Positions 1-9,111 of a stretch of 64,000 nucleotides of DNA are shown here, in pieces (position 1 is the stretch's first letter; every line of letters starts with the position of its first letter). Source of the stretch: an uncultured Bacillaceae bacterium. Its GTDB lineage: Bacteria > Bacillota > Bacilli > Bacillales > Caldibacillaceae. A model generated the notes under the pieces. The model was not told where the DNA came from. It searched no databases and saw nothing but the letters and a program-made list of their open reading frames with translations. The translations under genes were made by a program, and so were the position numbers. The stretch is taken from the NCBI GenBank assembly GCA_937983015.1, contig CALKAK010000126.1, forward strand, positions 1-64,000, in the 5' to 3' direction.

Positions 1-754
1 AATCGGTTCCCCCGGGTTTGGAGGCAAGATCGATGATCAAAGTATGGGCAGGCAGGCGGGCGATCACACTGGCGGTAACAACCATGTGAGGGATGGTGTT
101 GATAACGATATCCGCATCTTCCACCGAGCTGTGAATATCCCGTAAATAAAAAGCTTCATAACCCATTTCTTCCGCCCGGGCGATATGTTCCGACTTACGG
201 GCGCCCACTTTCACTTTGGCCCCGAGGGCAGCGAATGTTCTCGCTACAGTCATACCGACCCGCCCCAGACCGAGAACGACCGTTTTCGAACCGTGAATGG
301 TGAAATCGGTATGCTGAATGGCCATCATGATCGTGCCTTCCACGGTCGGAATCGAATTATAAATGGCCACATCATTACGTGAAAATAAAAGAACGAGTTT
401 CCGATCGACCTCGGCCACGATCCGATCGAGATAATCGTTGGAGATTCCTGAATAAATTGTGCAGTGAGGTGGCGTTTGTTCAAGAAACTTTTTATCAAGA
501 CGAACCGTTTCACTGGAAAAGATCGTTTCGATGTCACCATTTTCATCCGTTCCCGCAACAGGTAAGATCATGGCATCGATGGTTGCCGGATTCAGATCGC
601 TTATTTTTTCCTTGACCGCGCCCGGAAAAAAATGATCGAATTGCTCAAAACCGATTAAAAAGACTTTGGCATCGAGTTCGGTTAATTTACGGACGATCTC
701 GATCTGGCGCGCATCACCGCCGAGGACGGCTACTTGCAGCCCGGTTAGCATCAT
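1..754 (-). CDS. dpaA: Dipicolinate synthase subunit A, partial (3' end outside window)
   Basis: Subunit A of dipicolinate synthase (SpoVFA) acts with DpaB in the mother cell to make the dipicolinic acid of the spore core. About 251 N-terminal residues are visible of roughly 300. They read as a Rossmann-type oxidoreductase, with a VLGGDAR start, a central VVLGLGRVGMTVARTFAALG nucleotide loop and the family phrase NSIPTVEGTIMMAIQHTD. The frame begins with two ATG codons (754 and 751). The ribosome site GTAGG sits 7 nt before the first, while the B. subtilis protein aligns with the second. A SigK-type promoter lies just upstream and a terminator separates it from ymxH. Identification is firm. 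Confidence 0.95.
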   Translation of the reverse strand, partial: MMLTGLQVAVLGGDARQIEIVRKLTELDAKVFLIGFEQFDHFFPGAVKEKISDLNPATIDAMILPVAGTDENGDIETIFSSETVRLDKKFLEQTPPHCTIYSGISNDYLDRIVAEVDRKLVLLFSRNDVAIYNSIPTVEGTIMMAIQHTDFTIHGSKTVVLGLGRVGMTVARTFAALGAKVKVGARKSEHIARAEEMGYEAFYLRDIHSSVEDADIVINTIPHMVVTASVIARLPAHTLIIDLASKPGGTD

Positions 755-800
755 CGTTTCACCTACTTTTTCAAGCTGCATGCATTCGGTCATTCTTCCC

Positions 801-830
801 TATAGTATGAAAGCCAGGTTTTTTCTGTGC
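801..830 (-). promoter_or_regulatory. Putative SigK promoter of dpaA
   Basis: On the minus strand GCACA (plus 826-830) is followed after 16 nt by CATACTATA (plus 801-809). This fits the SigK pattern of an AC-containing -35 and a CATAnnnTA -10 very closely. It lies about 50 bp before the dpaA start and after the ymxH terminator. The B. subtilis spoVF operon is known to be SigK dependent. Seen by eye only. Confidence 0.75.
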
Positions 831-861
831 TTGTGAGAAACAAAAGGGGTTGATCGGTTCT

Positions 862-890
862 CAAAATAAAAAATACCCCTAAGGGGTTAT
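862..890 (-). terminator. Intrinsic terminator after ymxH
   Basis: On the minus strand ACCCC-TTA-GGGGT is followed by ATTTTTTATTTT. It lies 20 bp after the ymxH stop and would end the transcript before the separately promoted dpaA. Confidence 0.8.
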
Positions 891-910
891 TCGTACGACA
901 ATCATCCTTT

Positions 911-1168
911 TTACAGGCGTTCCACATCATCATCACCAAAATCGATGATGATCATATCGGTACCGATTTTTTTAATATATTTCCACGGAACGCGGATTTC
1001 ACCGCCGCTCCGTTTGAACTGGAACCATTTACCGGTCGGGATGATTAACGCGACGATCTGCCCGGTTTCTTCGTTAATTTCTAGATCGGCCTGACCGAGG
1101 ATCCCGAGACGTTCCGCTTTTTTCACATCCACGATTTCTTTACCACCTAGTTCGCTTAAACGCACCAT
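911..1168 (-). CDS. ymxH: PRC-barrel protein of the YlmC/YmxH family
   Basis: A small PRC-barrel protein of about 85 residues. Such domains resemble the RNA-binding barrel of RimM; the family is common in spore formers and its role is not established. The sequence has the family features RLSELGGKEIVD at the start, ADLEINEETGQI in the middle and VPWKYIKKIGTDMIIIDF near the end, followed by an acidic tail. The ATG at 1168 is preferred to an upstream GTG (1177), because AAAGGGTG lies 7-8 nt before it and the homologue starts MRLSEL. It has its own terminator and lies 257 bp after mlpA. Confidence 0.88.
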   Translation of the reverse strand: MVRLSELGGKEIVDVKKAERLGILGQADLEINEETGQIVALIIPTGKWFQFKRSGGEIRVPWKYIKKIGTDMIIIDFGDDDVERL

Positions 1169-1342
1169 ATTTTTCACCCTTTCCTGTCCTTCTTTTATTA
1201 ATTTATTTATGATCCCGCGTATTTAGAAGAACAGGGCAGTGATTTTTGAACACATGAGCCGCTTTCTGTTTTTACATAAGCCTCTTAATTTGCTAACAGG
1301 CGACCAACCTTCGCGTGTTCGTCTCTCCTTTAGTGAAGTATG

Positions 1343-1390
1343 CAAAAAATGAAAAACGCAAGCGAAAGAGTACATCCCCTTTGCTTGCGT
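1343..1390 (-). terminator. Intrinsic terminator after mlpA
   Basis: The inverted repeat ACGCAAGC...GCTTGCGT (plus 1356-1390, with extra AAAG/CTTT pairing) is followed on the minus strand by TTTTCATTTTTTG. It is 36 bp downstream of the mlpA stop. The rest of the mlpA-ymxH gap (1169-1342) holds no gene I can support; I saw no convincing promoter there. Confidence 0.8.
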
Positions 1391-1425
1391 CAAGTTTAAA
1401 ATAATCAAACATTAAAATCTTGTTA

Positions 1426-2658
1426 TTATATATGCAATCTCGCCTCATCCGGTGCGATTAAGGACAGGGAAAATTGATCGGTAAATAGCTCTCGACAGAC
1501 ATCGTTCACTTCATCGATCGTCACGCGATCGATGATTTGAATCATCTCGTTAACCGATTTATGTTCTTCGAGTAACAATTCATTTTTTCCATTCCGGCTC
1601 ATCCGGCTTCCGGTACCTTCTGTACTGAGAACCAAATTTCCTTTGATTTGCTCCTTGCTATTTTCCAGCTCTTTTTCCGTCACACCATGTTGTTTCAAAT
1701 CGTCCAGTATCTTAAAGATCGTCTCCACGAGAATATCGAGCTGGTTGACAGCAGTTCCCCCATAAATGGTGACGGTTCCGGTGTCCTCATAAGCGGAATG
1801 ATAAGAATAAACCGAATAAGCTAATCCTCGTTCTTCGCGAATTTCCTGGAAGAGCCGGCTACTCATGCTGCCACCGAGAATATTATTGACGATGATTAAC
1901 GGATAAATGCGTTGATCGCTGGCAGCATATCCTTTAAAGCCGATGCAAAGATGGGCCTGTTCGGTTTCCTTTGTACGGATCAGCCGGTCTTTATGAAAAA
2001 CAGGTTTCCGGTAATTTTCTTTCCGCTTTCCCCCTTCATAATAGCCGAATCGTTTTTCGACTTCGTAGATCAAGGCATCATCGACATTCCCGGCAATAGA
2101 GATGACGACTTTATCCGGTGTATAGGTGTTGTACATGTATTCTTTCAACATGTCTTTCGTAAACGTGGCGAGTGTATCCTCGGTACCCAAAATCGGGTAC
2201 CCTAACGGATGATTGCCAAAGATCGCCTTCGTTAACAAGTCATGAACGATATCATCCGGTGTATCTTCGTACATCTTTATTTCTTCATAAACGACATTTT
2301 TTTCCTTGATCAATTCCTCTTCATCAAATGTGGAATTGAAAAACATGTCGGTTAAAATATCCAGTGCAAAAATAGCATGATTATCCAGGACTTTCGCATA
2401 AAAACATGTGTACTCCTTGGTTGTAAACGCATTCACCTGTCCACCAATCCGGTCGAAACTTTCGGCGATTTCGCGGGCGGTTAAACTTTCCGTACCTTTA
2501 AAAAACATGTGTTCAAGGAAATGGGAGATCCCGTTTAAATCCGGGGGCTCATGCCGTGAACCTGTGTTTACGAAGATCCCGATCGCCGCTGACCGGACAT
2601 GAGGAATCTTTTCTAGAACTACGCGTACTCCATTGGGGCAAGTATACCGTGTTAACAA
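1426..2658 (-). CDS. mlpA: M16-family zinc peptidase (MlpA/YmxG)
   Basis: A zinc protease of the M16 (pitrilysin/PqqL) family, 410 residues, close to the family's usual length in Bacillus. The inverted zinc motif HFLEH is at residues 46-50, with the downstream glutamate in VVYEEIKMY near 125. The C-terminal half carries the second M16 domain (ERGLAYSVYSY). The start is a TTG at 2658 with AGGAGGAG 6 nt upstream; no ATG fits. The B. subtilis homologue is linked to regulation of degradative enzyme genes, though its substrate is unclear. It follows ylxY by about 90 bp and ends at its own terminator. Confidence 0.92.
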   Translation of the reverse strand: MLTRYTCPNGVRVVLEKIPHVRSAAIGIFVNTGSRHEPPDLNGISHFLEHMFFKGTESLTAREIAESFDRIGGQVNAFTTKEYTCFYAKVLDNHAIFALDILTDMFFNSTFDEEELIKEKNVVYEEIKMYEDTPDDIVHDLLTKAIFGNHPLGYPILGTEDTLATFTKDMLKEYMYNTYTPDKVVISIAGNVDDALIYEVEKRFGYYEGGKRKENYRKPVFHKDRLIRTKETEQAHLCIGFKGYAASDQRIYPLIIVNNILGGSMSSRLFQEIREERGLAYSVYSYHSAYEDTGTVTIYGGTAVNQLDILVETIFKILDDLKQHGVTEKELENSKEQIKGNLVLSTEGTGSRMSRNGKNELLLEEHKSVNEMIQIIDRVTIDEVNDVCRELFTDQFSLSLIAPDEARLHI

Positions 2659-2750
2659 GGTGTGCTCCTCCTATTCTCACGATGCCAGAACATGTTGGCT
2701 TTCTAGACCGGGTCGAATTGATTGTAACAAATTCACACGTGAAGTGCCAA

Positions 2751-3725
2751 TTAATTTGTTTTAACTATAGTTTCGGGCCAATGTTCATCGAGTAATTCAC
2801 CGACGGGAACGATCTTGTAACCTACGCTCTGCAATTTTAGAATCATCGGCTCCAATGCCGCCACCGTTGATTTTGTCGGATGCATGAGGATAATCGCGCC
2901 ATTATGAACTTGTTTCGTCACCCGATCGATAATCGTCGACGGGGTCGGGTTTTGCCAGTCGATCGTATCGACCGTCCACATGATCGTTTCCATCCCCAAT
3001 TCACTGGCGATCTTTACGACCTCTTCGTTATAACTGCCACTTGGCGGAGCGAACCACTGCACTTCTTGTTCTGTTGTTGCCTTGATCACAACGTTTGTGT
3101 CGGTCAATTCTTTAATAATCTGTTCTCGGTTTAACGTCCGCATATCTGGATGTGAATAGGAATGGTTACCAATCTCGTGCCCGCCATCGGCGATTATCTT
3201 CACCAAATCGGGATTTTGTTTCGCCCAGCGACCTTCGACAAAAAATGTAATATGGAGATGGTATTTTTTCAAAGTCGAAAGGAGTGGTGATAAGTACTCA
3301 TTTCCCCAGGCAACATTAACCGTGAAAGCAACTTGTGGTTTTTCCGCCAGCCCACGATAGATCGGTGCCGGTGGAAGGTCCTTTAAAGAAACCCGTGGTG
3401 GTATTTCTTCGAAAACGAGATCGTTTTCATCGAAATAGCCATTCGCTTTCATCTTTTCATAAGAAGCATCGATATCGACACGCAATCCTGCCAGTCCAGG
3501 CATCTTCTTCCATACGGGATCAATTCGTGCATCGATCGGTTCTTTTTCATATTGAGCTTTTTTGGCAACGATCTCCATATATAGAGAATCTTCGACACTG
3601 GTTACCGGTACGGCATCCGCTTTTAATTTCGCAATATACAATTCGGTCAAGGGATTGTCCACCAATACAATCCCCACTAGAAGTGAAATCAATACTATGG
3701 TCAAATGGCGGTGCGTCGATTTCAT
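2751..3725 (-). CDS. ylxY: YlxY-type polysaccharide deacetylase-like sporulation protein
   Basis: A 324-residue NodB-fold protein with an N-terminal membrane anchor (HLTIVLISLLVGIVLV, residues about 7-21), so probably exported and tethered. The NodB domain occupies roughly residues 135-310. The metal-binding HSYSHPD motif is intact, but the first motif, normally TFDDGP or similar with the catalytic aspartate, reads TVNVAWG. Catalysis is therefore doubtful or altered. The ATG at 3725 is chosen because GGGGGGAT precedes it; longer frames add only MIMGGWG. Members of this subfamily are found in spore formers next to pnp, as here. Function not established. Confidence 0.88.
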   Translation of the reverse strand: MKSTHRHLTIVLISLLVGIVLVDNPLTELYIAKLKADAVPVTSVEDSLYMEIVAKKAQYEKEPIDARIDPVWKKMPGLAGLRVDIDASYEKMKANGYFDENDLVFEEIPPRVSLKDLPPAPIYRGLAEKPQVAFTVNVAWGNEYLSPLLSTLKKYHLHITFFVEGRWAKQNPDLVKIIADGGHEIGNHSYSHPDMRTLNREQIIKELTDTNVVIKATTEQEVQWFAPPSGSYNEEVVKIASELGMETIMWTVDTIDWQNPTPSTIIDRVTKQVHNGAIILMHPTKSTVAALEPMILKLQSVGYKIVPVGELLDEHWPETIVKTN

Positions 3726-3814
3726 TCCCCATCCCCCCATTATCAAAATATGTTATGTAGGGACAGGGTAGACCATCAATTCATCCGCACCCAATTTATG
3801 TTTAACCACTTTTG

Positions 3815-3850
3815 AAAAATAAAAAGGACCAGCTCGTTACGAGTTAGTCC
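3815..3850 (-). terminator. Intrinsic terminator after pnp
   Basis: On the minus strand GGAC..ACTCG-TAA-CGAG..GTCC is followed by TTTTTATTTTTC. It lies 26 bp beyond the pnp stop. Confidence 0.85.
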
Positions 3851-3875
3851 ATTTGGTGGTGAGGTACAGAAGACA

Positions 3876-6002
3876 TCATCTTCTGCTTTTAGTCCTAGGT
3901 TTTCTTTTCTTGCGTTCACGAAGAACGGCTTTACGGGATAAATTGATGCGGTCGTGCTTGTCTATTTCGATTACTTTCACAAGCACTTCATCGCCGATGT
4001 TAACGACATCTTCTACACGGTTCACCCGTTCTTCCGCCAGTTCGGAAATATGGATGAGCCCTTCTTTACCGTGGAAGAGTTCTACGAAAGCACCGAATTT
4101 TTCAATGCGGGTAACCGTACCTAGATAATAATCGCCGACTTTTACTTCACGGACGATATCTTCGATCATTCTCTGGGCCCGCTTGTTCTGTTCCATATCC
4201 ATAGACGAAATATAGATCGTTCCGTCCTGTTCGATATCGATTTTAACACCCGTTTCATCGATGATGTCTTTTACGTGGCGACCACTCGGTCCGATCACAT
4301 CACCGATTTTATCCGGATTGATGACCATCGTGATGATCTTCGGCGCATATGGTGACAGGTGCGGACGGGGTTTGTCGATCGTTTCCATCATATGATCGAG
4401 AATCTGCAGACGACCTCTGCGAGCCTGTTGAAGAGCCTCTTCTAATATATCCTTATCGAGTCCTTCGATTTTAATATCCATCTGTAAGGCGGTGACCCCT
4501 TTACGTGTCCCGGCCACTTTAAAGTCCATATCGCCGAGGGCGTCTTCAATTCCCTGGATATCCGTCAAAATTGTGTAATGTTCACCGTTCTTCACAAGAC
4601 CCATGGCGATTCCCGCAACCGGAGCTTTGATCGGTACACCGGCATCCATCAAGGCTAGAGTGGAACCGCAAATACTTGCCTGGGATGTGGAACCGTTTGA
4701 TTCCAGTACTTCGGAAACAAGACGGATGGTGTAAGGAAATTCCTTCTCGGATGGAATGACCGGTTCTAACGCACGTTCACCAAGGTTACCGTGTCCGATC
4801 TCCCGACGACCCGGTCCACGAATAGGTCCCGTCTCACCAACGGAGAAATGCGGGAAGTTGTAATGGTGCATGAACCGTTTCGACTCTTCCAGGCCGAGAC
4901 CATCGAGAATCTGCACATCGCCTAGCGCACCAAGGGTACATACCGTCATTACCTGGGTCTGACCGCGGGTGAATAAACCGGATCCGTGTGCACGCGGCAG
5001 AACCCCAACTCTTGAAGAAAGCGGTCTGATCTCATCGGCTTTACGCCCATCGGGACGCACTTTTTCCACCGTAATCAAACGGCGAACTTCCTCTTTTAAA
5101 ATGTTTTCCAGAATTTGTTTTACTTGCTTAATGACGTCTTCCTCTGCTTCTTCTTCCTCATATTTGGCGATGACCCGTTCTTTTACTTCATCAATCGCCG
5201 CTTCACGGGCGAGTTTTTCCGGTACCTGAATGGCCTCGATCATGTCAGCCTCACACATTTCGCGCACTTCCGCTTCAAGTTCCGGATCGATTTCAACAGG
5301 TGTGAATTCCATTTTCTCCTGTCCACACTGAGCGATAATTTCTTCCTGGAAGGCGATGAGGCGTTTAATTTCTTCATGCCCGAACATGATCGCATCAAGA
5401 ATCACTTCTTCTGGAACTTCATTGGCCTTTGCTTCCACCATGTTGACAGCATCTTTTGTTCCGGCCACGATCAGCTGCAAATCACTTTTTTCCGCCTGTT
5501 CCACGGTTGGATTGATGACGAACTCTCCATCGACACGCCCGACTTCCACGCCAGCGATCGGACCATTAAAAGGGATATCCGAAATGCATAAAGCAATAGA
5601 GGATCCAAGCATAGCGGCTATTTCCGTGGAACAGTTTTGATCCACGCTCATAACGAGATCCACGATCTGCACTTCATGACGAAAGCCATCCGGAAATAAT
5701 GGACGAATCGGCCGATCAATCAGGCGGCTGGCAAGGATCGCCTCTTCACTCGGACGGCCTTCCCGCTTGATAAAACCACCAGGGATTTTCCCGACCGCAT
5801 AAAGCCGTTCTTCATAGTTAACGGTTAGCGGAAAGAAATCAACATCTTTCGGCTCTTTAGAAGCCGTTGCCGTACATAATACTGCACTATCCCCATAGCG
5901 AACCAGGCAAGCGCCGTTAGCCTGTTTGGCCAATTCCCCGATTTCTACCGTAAGGGGACGCCCTGCCCAGTTCATGGAAAAGACACGTTTGCCATTCTCC
6001 AT
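3876..6002 (-). CDS. pnp: Polyribonucleotide nucleotidyltransferase (PNPase)
   Basis: Phosphorolytic 3'-to-5' exoribonuclease of mRNA decay, acting in the cytoplasm as a trimer. It is 708 residues, the usual size. Two RNase PH cores are seen: the first with [17 protein letters not shown], the second with RTHG-type [15 protein letters not shown] and catalytic-region [21 protein letters not shown] domain follows ([20 protein letters not shown]), then an S1 domain ([15 protein letters not shown]) and a short basic tail. The ATG at 6002 matches the family start; its ribosome site GAGAGGTG is 11 nt upstream, which is long. It has its own upstream region and terminator. Confidence 0.98.
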   Translation of the reverse strand: MENGKRVFSMNWAGRPLTVEIGELAKQANGACLVRYGDSAVLCTATASKEPKDVDFFPLTVNYEERLYAVGKIPGGFIKREGRPSEEAILASRLIDRPIRPLFPDGFRHEVQIVDLVMSVDQNCSTEIAAMLGSSIALCISDIPFNGPIAGVEVGRVDGEFVINPTVEQAEKSDLQLIVAGTKDAVNMVEAKANEVPEEVILDAIMFGHEEIKRLIAFQEEIIAQCGQEKMEFTPVEIDPELEAEVREMCEADMIEAIQVPEKLAREAAIDEVKERVIAKYEEEEAEEDVIKQVKQILENILKEEVRRLITVEKVRPDGRKADEIRPLSSRVGVLPRAHGSGLFTRGQTQVMTVCTLGALGDVQILDGLGLEESKRFMHHYNFPHFSVGETGPIRGPGRREIGHGNLGERALEPVIPSEKEFPYTIRLVSEVLESNGSTSQASICGSTLALMDAGVPIKAPVAGIAMGLVKNGEHYTILTDIQGIEDALGDMDFKVAGTRKGVTALQMDIKIEGLDKDILEEALQQARRGRLQILDHMMETIDKPRPHLSPYAPKIITMVINPDKIGDVIGPSGRHVKDIIDETGVKIDIEQDGTIYISSMDMEQNKRAQRMIEDIVREVKVGDYYLGTVTRIEKFGAFVELFHGKEGLIHISELAEERVNRVEDVVNIGDEVLVKVIEIDKHDRINLSRKAVLRERKKRKPRTKSRR

Positions 6003-6285
6003 CTAGATCTATACACCTCTCTCACATACTCTTTCTCGTTCGTTATAAAAAAGCTAGATGACAGTAATATTGTAAACACTTGCTGAAGTGTCATAAACGT
6101 TAAGTTTTGGTACCATATCAAGTATAATGGAAAATCCCATCCTTTGACTAGTTAAAGTTTCAATTATATGTATTTTCAAGACAGGGCTTTAAAAAAGATT
6201 TCCAAGGGGATGGACAGCTCCCGATTGAAAAGGACGGGAAAAGCTGTTGATTAGCTGCAAAAATATACTTTTTAAAATTTATCTA
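6003..6285 (-). promoter_or_regulatory. pnp upstream region with palindrome in a possible promoter spacer
   Basis: A 283-bp AT-rich gap with no gene. On the minus strand TTTATG (plus 6092-6097) and TACAAT (plus 6069-6074) are 17 bp apart. The spacer is filled by a perfect inverted repeat, ACACTTCAGCAAGTGT (plus 6076-6091). A second TATACT lies further upstream without a good -35. Which one drives pnp cannot be told by eye. Confidence 0.4.
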
Positions 6286-6313
6286 ACAAAAAAGCGGGAA
6301 TTTTCCCGCTTTT
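6286..6313 (-). terminator. Intrinsic terminator after rpsO
   Basis: On the minus strand AAAGCGGGAA-AA-TTCCCGCTTTTTTG begins 2 bp after the rpsO stop. The stem is perfect and runs into a T-tract. Confidence 0.93.
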
Positions 6314-6314
6314 C

Positions 6315-6584
6315 TTACCGACGTAATCCAAGTTTGTTGACTAATTCACGGTAACGTTGTGGATCTTTGTTCCGTAAATACGTTAACAAGTTCCGGCGAC
6401 GTCCGATCATCTTCATCAAGCCACGCCGTGAATGGTTGTCCTTTTTGTGGACTTTTAAGTGTTCGTTCAAATTATTGATTTGCTCTGTTAAAAGAGCTAC
6501 TTGAACTTCCGGAGAACCGGTGTCATTCTCGTGGATTTTGAATTGTTCGATGATCTCTTTTTTACGCTCTGGTGTTAATGCCAT
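6315..6584 (-). CDS. rpsO: 30S ribosomal protein S15
   Basis: Primary 16S rRNA-binding protein of the small subunit platform. It has 89 residues, the standard length, with signatures [27 protein letters not shown] and RRRNLLTYL. The start ATG at 6584 has AGGAGGTG 7-8 nt upstream. It is a single-gene unit between a SigA promoter and a strong terminator. The roughly 80-nt leader contains GC-rich segments that could form the S15 autoregulatory target known in other bacteria, but I could not settle a structure. Confidence 0.98.
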   Translation of the reverse strand: MALTPERKKEIIEQFKIHENDTGSPEVQVALLTEQINNLNEHLKVHKKDNHSRRGLMKMIGRRRNLLTYLRNKDPQRYRELVNKLGLRR

Positions 6585-6677
6585 GTCTGTTCACCTCCTG
6601 ATTATCAAATCCCCTTTTCCCGAGAAAGCGTCGGAGTGCTCGCTTTACCAAGGAAAGGTTCATAGAGTACGCTATTT

Positions 6678-6706
6678 AGAATACTATTTTTTTATAGAAA
6701 ATGCAA
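6678..6706 (-). promoter_or_regulatory. SigA-type promoter of rpsO
   Basis: On the minus strand TTGCAT (plus 6701-6706) and TATTCT (plus 6678-6683) are separated by exactly 17 bp, about 90 bp before the rpsO start and just after the ribF stop. Confidence 0.65.
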
Positions 6707-6743
6707 GTAATCACTGAAGAAAAAGCGGGTTTATAAAGTATTT

Positions 6744-7685
6744 TTATGCTCGCAAACGAGTAAAATAGTCGCGTGCCTCTTTTTCATCACGTTCCATCTG
6801 TGTGATCAAATCACTAACATCGGTGAATTTCAATTCTTCGCGCTGGAATTTATGCCATTCCAAAATCACCTGTTCACCGTAAATCGTATCAGAAAAATCG
6901 AATAGATAGATCTCAACAAATGGGCGTTCCGCCACTTCATTAAAGGTAGGATTCGTACCGATATTCAACACACCATCGTACCATCTTCCTTTTACAAAGA
7001 GTCGGGCGGCGTACACTCCATATTTTTCCGGTAAAATATAGCGAGGATCAATATCCAGATTTGCCGTAGGAAACCCGAGTTTTTTTCCCCGCTGTTTCCC
7101 CGGGATCACTTGCGCTCTATGGCTAAAGAAACGGCCCAAGTATTTGGGCACTTCGGACACATTTCCTTCCTTGATGAGCTGACGTATGTAGGTCGAGCTA
7201 ATTTTTTGCCCGTTCATCGTTACCGCACCGACTGCCGTCTGACCAAAACGTCCCCGACTATGAATCTTCAATGTTTCCATATTTCCTTTGCCAAATTTTC
7301 CGTATGTAAAATCAAATCCGGCGATCACATGTTGAACATTCAAGCCCACGATATATTCTTCGACAAATGTTTCAGGGGACTTTTGGGCAAATTCCCTCGT
7401 AAACGGTACGACAAAACTGTAGTCGATCCCTAACCGTTCAATCTGTTGAATCTTTTCATCGAGTAGGGTGATATAACGGACATCATCCCCATTTTTCCCA
7501 AGTACTTCCTTTGGCGAAGGATGGAAAAACATGACCGCACTTTTCCATCCGTTTTCAATCGCGATCTCTTTCGCTTTACCTATCACCTGTTGATGACCAA
7601 GATGAACCCCATCAAAATAACCGATGGCCATCGCCAAAGGCGGGAGCTGATGTTCTTTAGGATCATTTAAATGAATGACTTCCAC
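6744..7685 (-). CDS. ribF: Bifunctional riboflavin kinase / FAD synthetase
   Basis: Converts riboflavin to FMN and FMN to FAD in the cytoplasm. The N-terminal adenylyltransferase domain shows AIGYFDGVHLGHQQVI and SSTYIRQLIKEGNV. The C-terminal kinase domain shows KQRGKKLGFPTANL and GVLNIGTNPTF. The gene is called ribC in B. subtilis. I place the start at a GTG (7685), because AAAGGTG lies 9 nt upstream and the protein then aligns with the B. subtilis N-terminus. An alternative GTG at 7697 begins 3 nt after the truB stop. Either way it is tightly coupled to truB. Confidence 0.95.
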   Translation of the reverse strand: MEVIHLNDPKEHQLPPLAMAIGYFDGVHLGHQQVIGKAKEIAIENGWKSAVMFFHPSPKEVLGKNGDDVRYITLLDEKIQQIERLGIDYSFVVPFTREFAQKSPETFVEEYIVGLNVQHVIAGFDFTYGKFGKGNMETLKIHSRGRFGQTAVGAVTMNGQKISSTYIRQLIKEGNVSEVPKYLGRFFSHRAQVIPGKQRGKKLGFPTANLDIDPRYILPEKYGVYAARLFVKGRWYDGVLNIGTNPTFNEVAERPFVEIYLFDFSDTIYGEQVILEWHKFQREELKFTDVSDLITQMERDEKEARDYFTRLRA

Positions 7686-7700
7686 TTCTTTTCGCACCTT

Positions 7701-8618
7701 TCATTCGTTTACCTGTAAAACCCGGGCCGGTTTCATCAATCCCGGTTTGTCAGGATGTTTCTTGTAGATAGCGATAATTTTCCCAGCATGGTACATTGCG
7801 ATCGGTTGTTCACTGACATTCTCTAAAAATGCGGGGATCTTGAGGACACGACCATTCTTTACTTGCCGGGCAAGGGCATCGTTCATTTCAAATCGTGGCA
7901 AATGCTTGAGAACCTCTTCTATTGGAAGGAGTGCTCCGGCAATCGTCCCCTCCGCCACCTTCTCTTCGATTTCCGGAAATGTGAGGCACTTTTCTTGATC
8001 GATCCCCGCAGAAACGGTGCGGACAAGCTTTGACATATGGGCGGGATAACCAAGCCGCTCCCCTATCATCACCGCCAAGGTGCGGATATATGTACCCTTT
8101 CCACAATCGACCTCTATGGAAAAACGAAGCGGATCGCCGCTAAAATATTCTTGATCATCGAGAAGTTTTAGCCTGTATATGTTCACCTTTCGACGTGGTC
8201 GTTCTACTTCGATTCCTTTCCGAGCATATTCGTATAAAGGTCTTCCTTTCACTTTGACACTAGAGTACATCGGAGGGATTTGTTCGATTTCCCCGGTTAG
8301 GGAAGCAAGGACTCTTTCAATCTCGTCACGGGTGAACGTTTTATCGACCTTTTTTTGTGAGACGATTTCACCATCGGCATCTTCCGTAGTTGTCGCGATG
8401 CCAATCGTCACTTCCGCCCGGTAACTTTTCCCCATTTCCGTAACGAATTGGGCAATTTTTGTGGCACGACCGATACACATCGGTAACACCCCTTCCACAC
8501 CTGGGTCGAGGGTGCCGGTATGGCCGATCTTTTTGGTTTTTAGGATCCGGCGCAATTTTACAACACAATCGTGGGAGGTCATGCCAGCTGGTTTCCAAAG
8601 TGGTAAAATCCCGTCCAT
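7701..8618 (-). CDS. truB: tRNA pseudouridine(55) synthase
   Basis: Makes pseudouridine 55 in the T-arm of tRNAs. It has 305 residues, typical of the family. The catalytic aspartate is D38 in GHTGTLDPGVEGVLP. Other conserved stretches are MYSSVKVKGRPLYEYARKG, the GTYIRTLAVMIGERLG motif and a short C-terminal PUA-like region. The ATG at 8618 has AGGAG 9-10 nt upstream. It follows rbfA after a hairpin and is followed at once by ribF. Confidence 0.97.
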   Translation of the reverse strand: MDGILPLWKPAGMTSHDCVVKLRRILKTKKIGHTGTLDPGVEGVLPMCIGRATKIAQFVTEMGKSYRAEVTIGIATTTEDADGEIVSQKKVDKTFTRDEIERVLASLTGEIEQIPPMYSSVKVKGRPLYEYARKGIEVERPRRKVNIYRLKLLDDQEYFSGDPLRFSIEVDCGKGTYIRTLAVMIGERLGYPAHMSKLVRTVSAGIDQEKCLTFPEIEEKVAEGTIAGALLPIEEVLKHLPRFEMNDALARQVKNGRVLKIPAFLENVSEQPIAMYHAGKIIAIYKKHPDKPGLMKPARVLQVNE

Positions 8619-8700
8619 AGACTTTCTTCTCCTGTTTCCATTGTTAATACGACCACCTGAAGATCGATATAAGAAATGTCCAGTTGGTAAGACTTGTTTT

Positions 8701-8732
8701 TTAAGAAGAAAGAGGATGGACAGGCCACCCTC
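8701..8732 (-). terminator. Possible intrinsic terminator after rbfA
   Basis: On the minus strand GAGGGTGG-CCTGT-CCATCCTC, an 8-bp stem with one G.U pair, is followed by TTTCTTCTT. The T-tract is interrupted, so this may attenuate rather than stop transcription into truB. Confidence 0.55.
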
Positions 8733-8735
8733 TCA

Positions 8736-9098
8736 CTACGTTTCATCTTTGGAACCTTCTTCACGAGAGATCTGTTTGATCAGCGCTTCAATGCGGTTTC
8801 CGTACTCGATGGATTCATCATATTTAAAGAAGATCTCTGGTGTTTTTCTTAGGCGGATGCGGTGGCCGATTTCGGAACGAATAAACCCTTTCGCTTTATT
8901 TAAACCGATGAGAGTTTCTTCCCTTTCTTTTTCACTACCTAAAACGGTAATATAGACCGTTGCTTGTTGTAGATCACCGGTCACTTCCACATCGGTTACG
9001 GTCACAAAGCCGATTCGCGGATCCTTAACTTTTCGCGATATAATGTCGCTCAACTCTTTTTTCATCTGTTCGCCAACTTGACGTGGACGGATTTTCAC
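8736..9098 (-). CDS. rbfA: 30S ribosome-binding factor A
   Basis: Assembly factor that helps mature the 16S rRNA 5' end and is important in the cold. About 120 residues of a KH-like fold: [49 protein letters not shown] and YGNRIEALI are all family hallmarks. The GTG at 9098 is preferred because GAGG is 8 nt before it, while the ATG at 9104 almost touches the same ribosome site. It lies in the usual infB-ylxP-rbfA-truB order. Confidence 0.95.
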   Translation of the reverse strand: MKIRPRQVGEQMKKELSDIISRKVKDPRIGFVTVTDVEVTGDLQQATVYITVLGSEKEREETLIGLNKAKGFIRSEIGHRIRLRKTPEIFFKYDESIEYGNRIEALIKQISREEGSKDET

Positions 9099-9111
9099 TG
9101 CCATCACCTCA

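Noticed and set aside
1223..1408. 61-codon minus-strand frame between mlpA and ymxH
   Set aside because: Covers the mlpA terminator hairpin, lacks a ribosome site and resembles nothing known.
5115..5591. 158-codon plus-strand frame opposite pnp
   Set aside because: Lies wholly inside a certain gene, with atypical composition and no recognisable motif.
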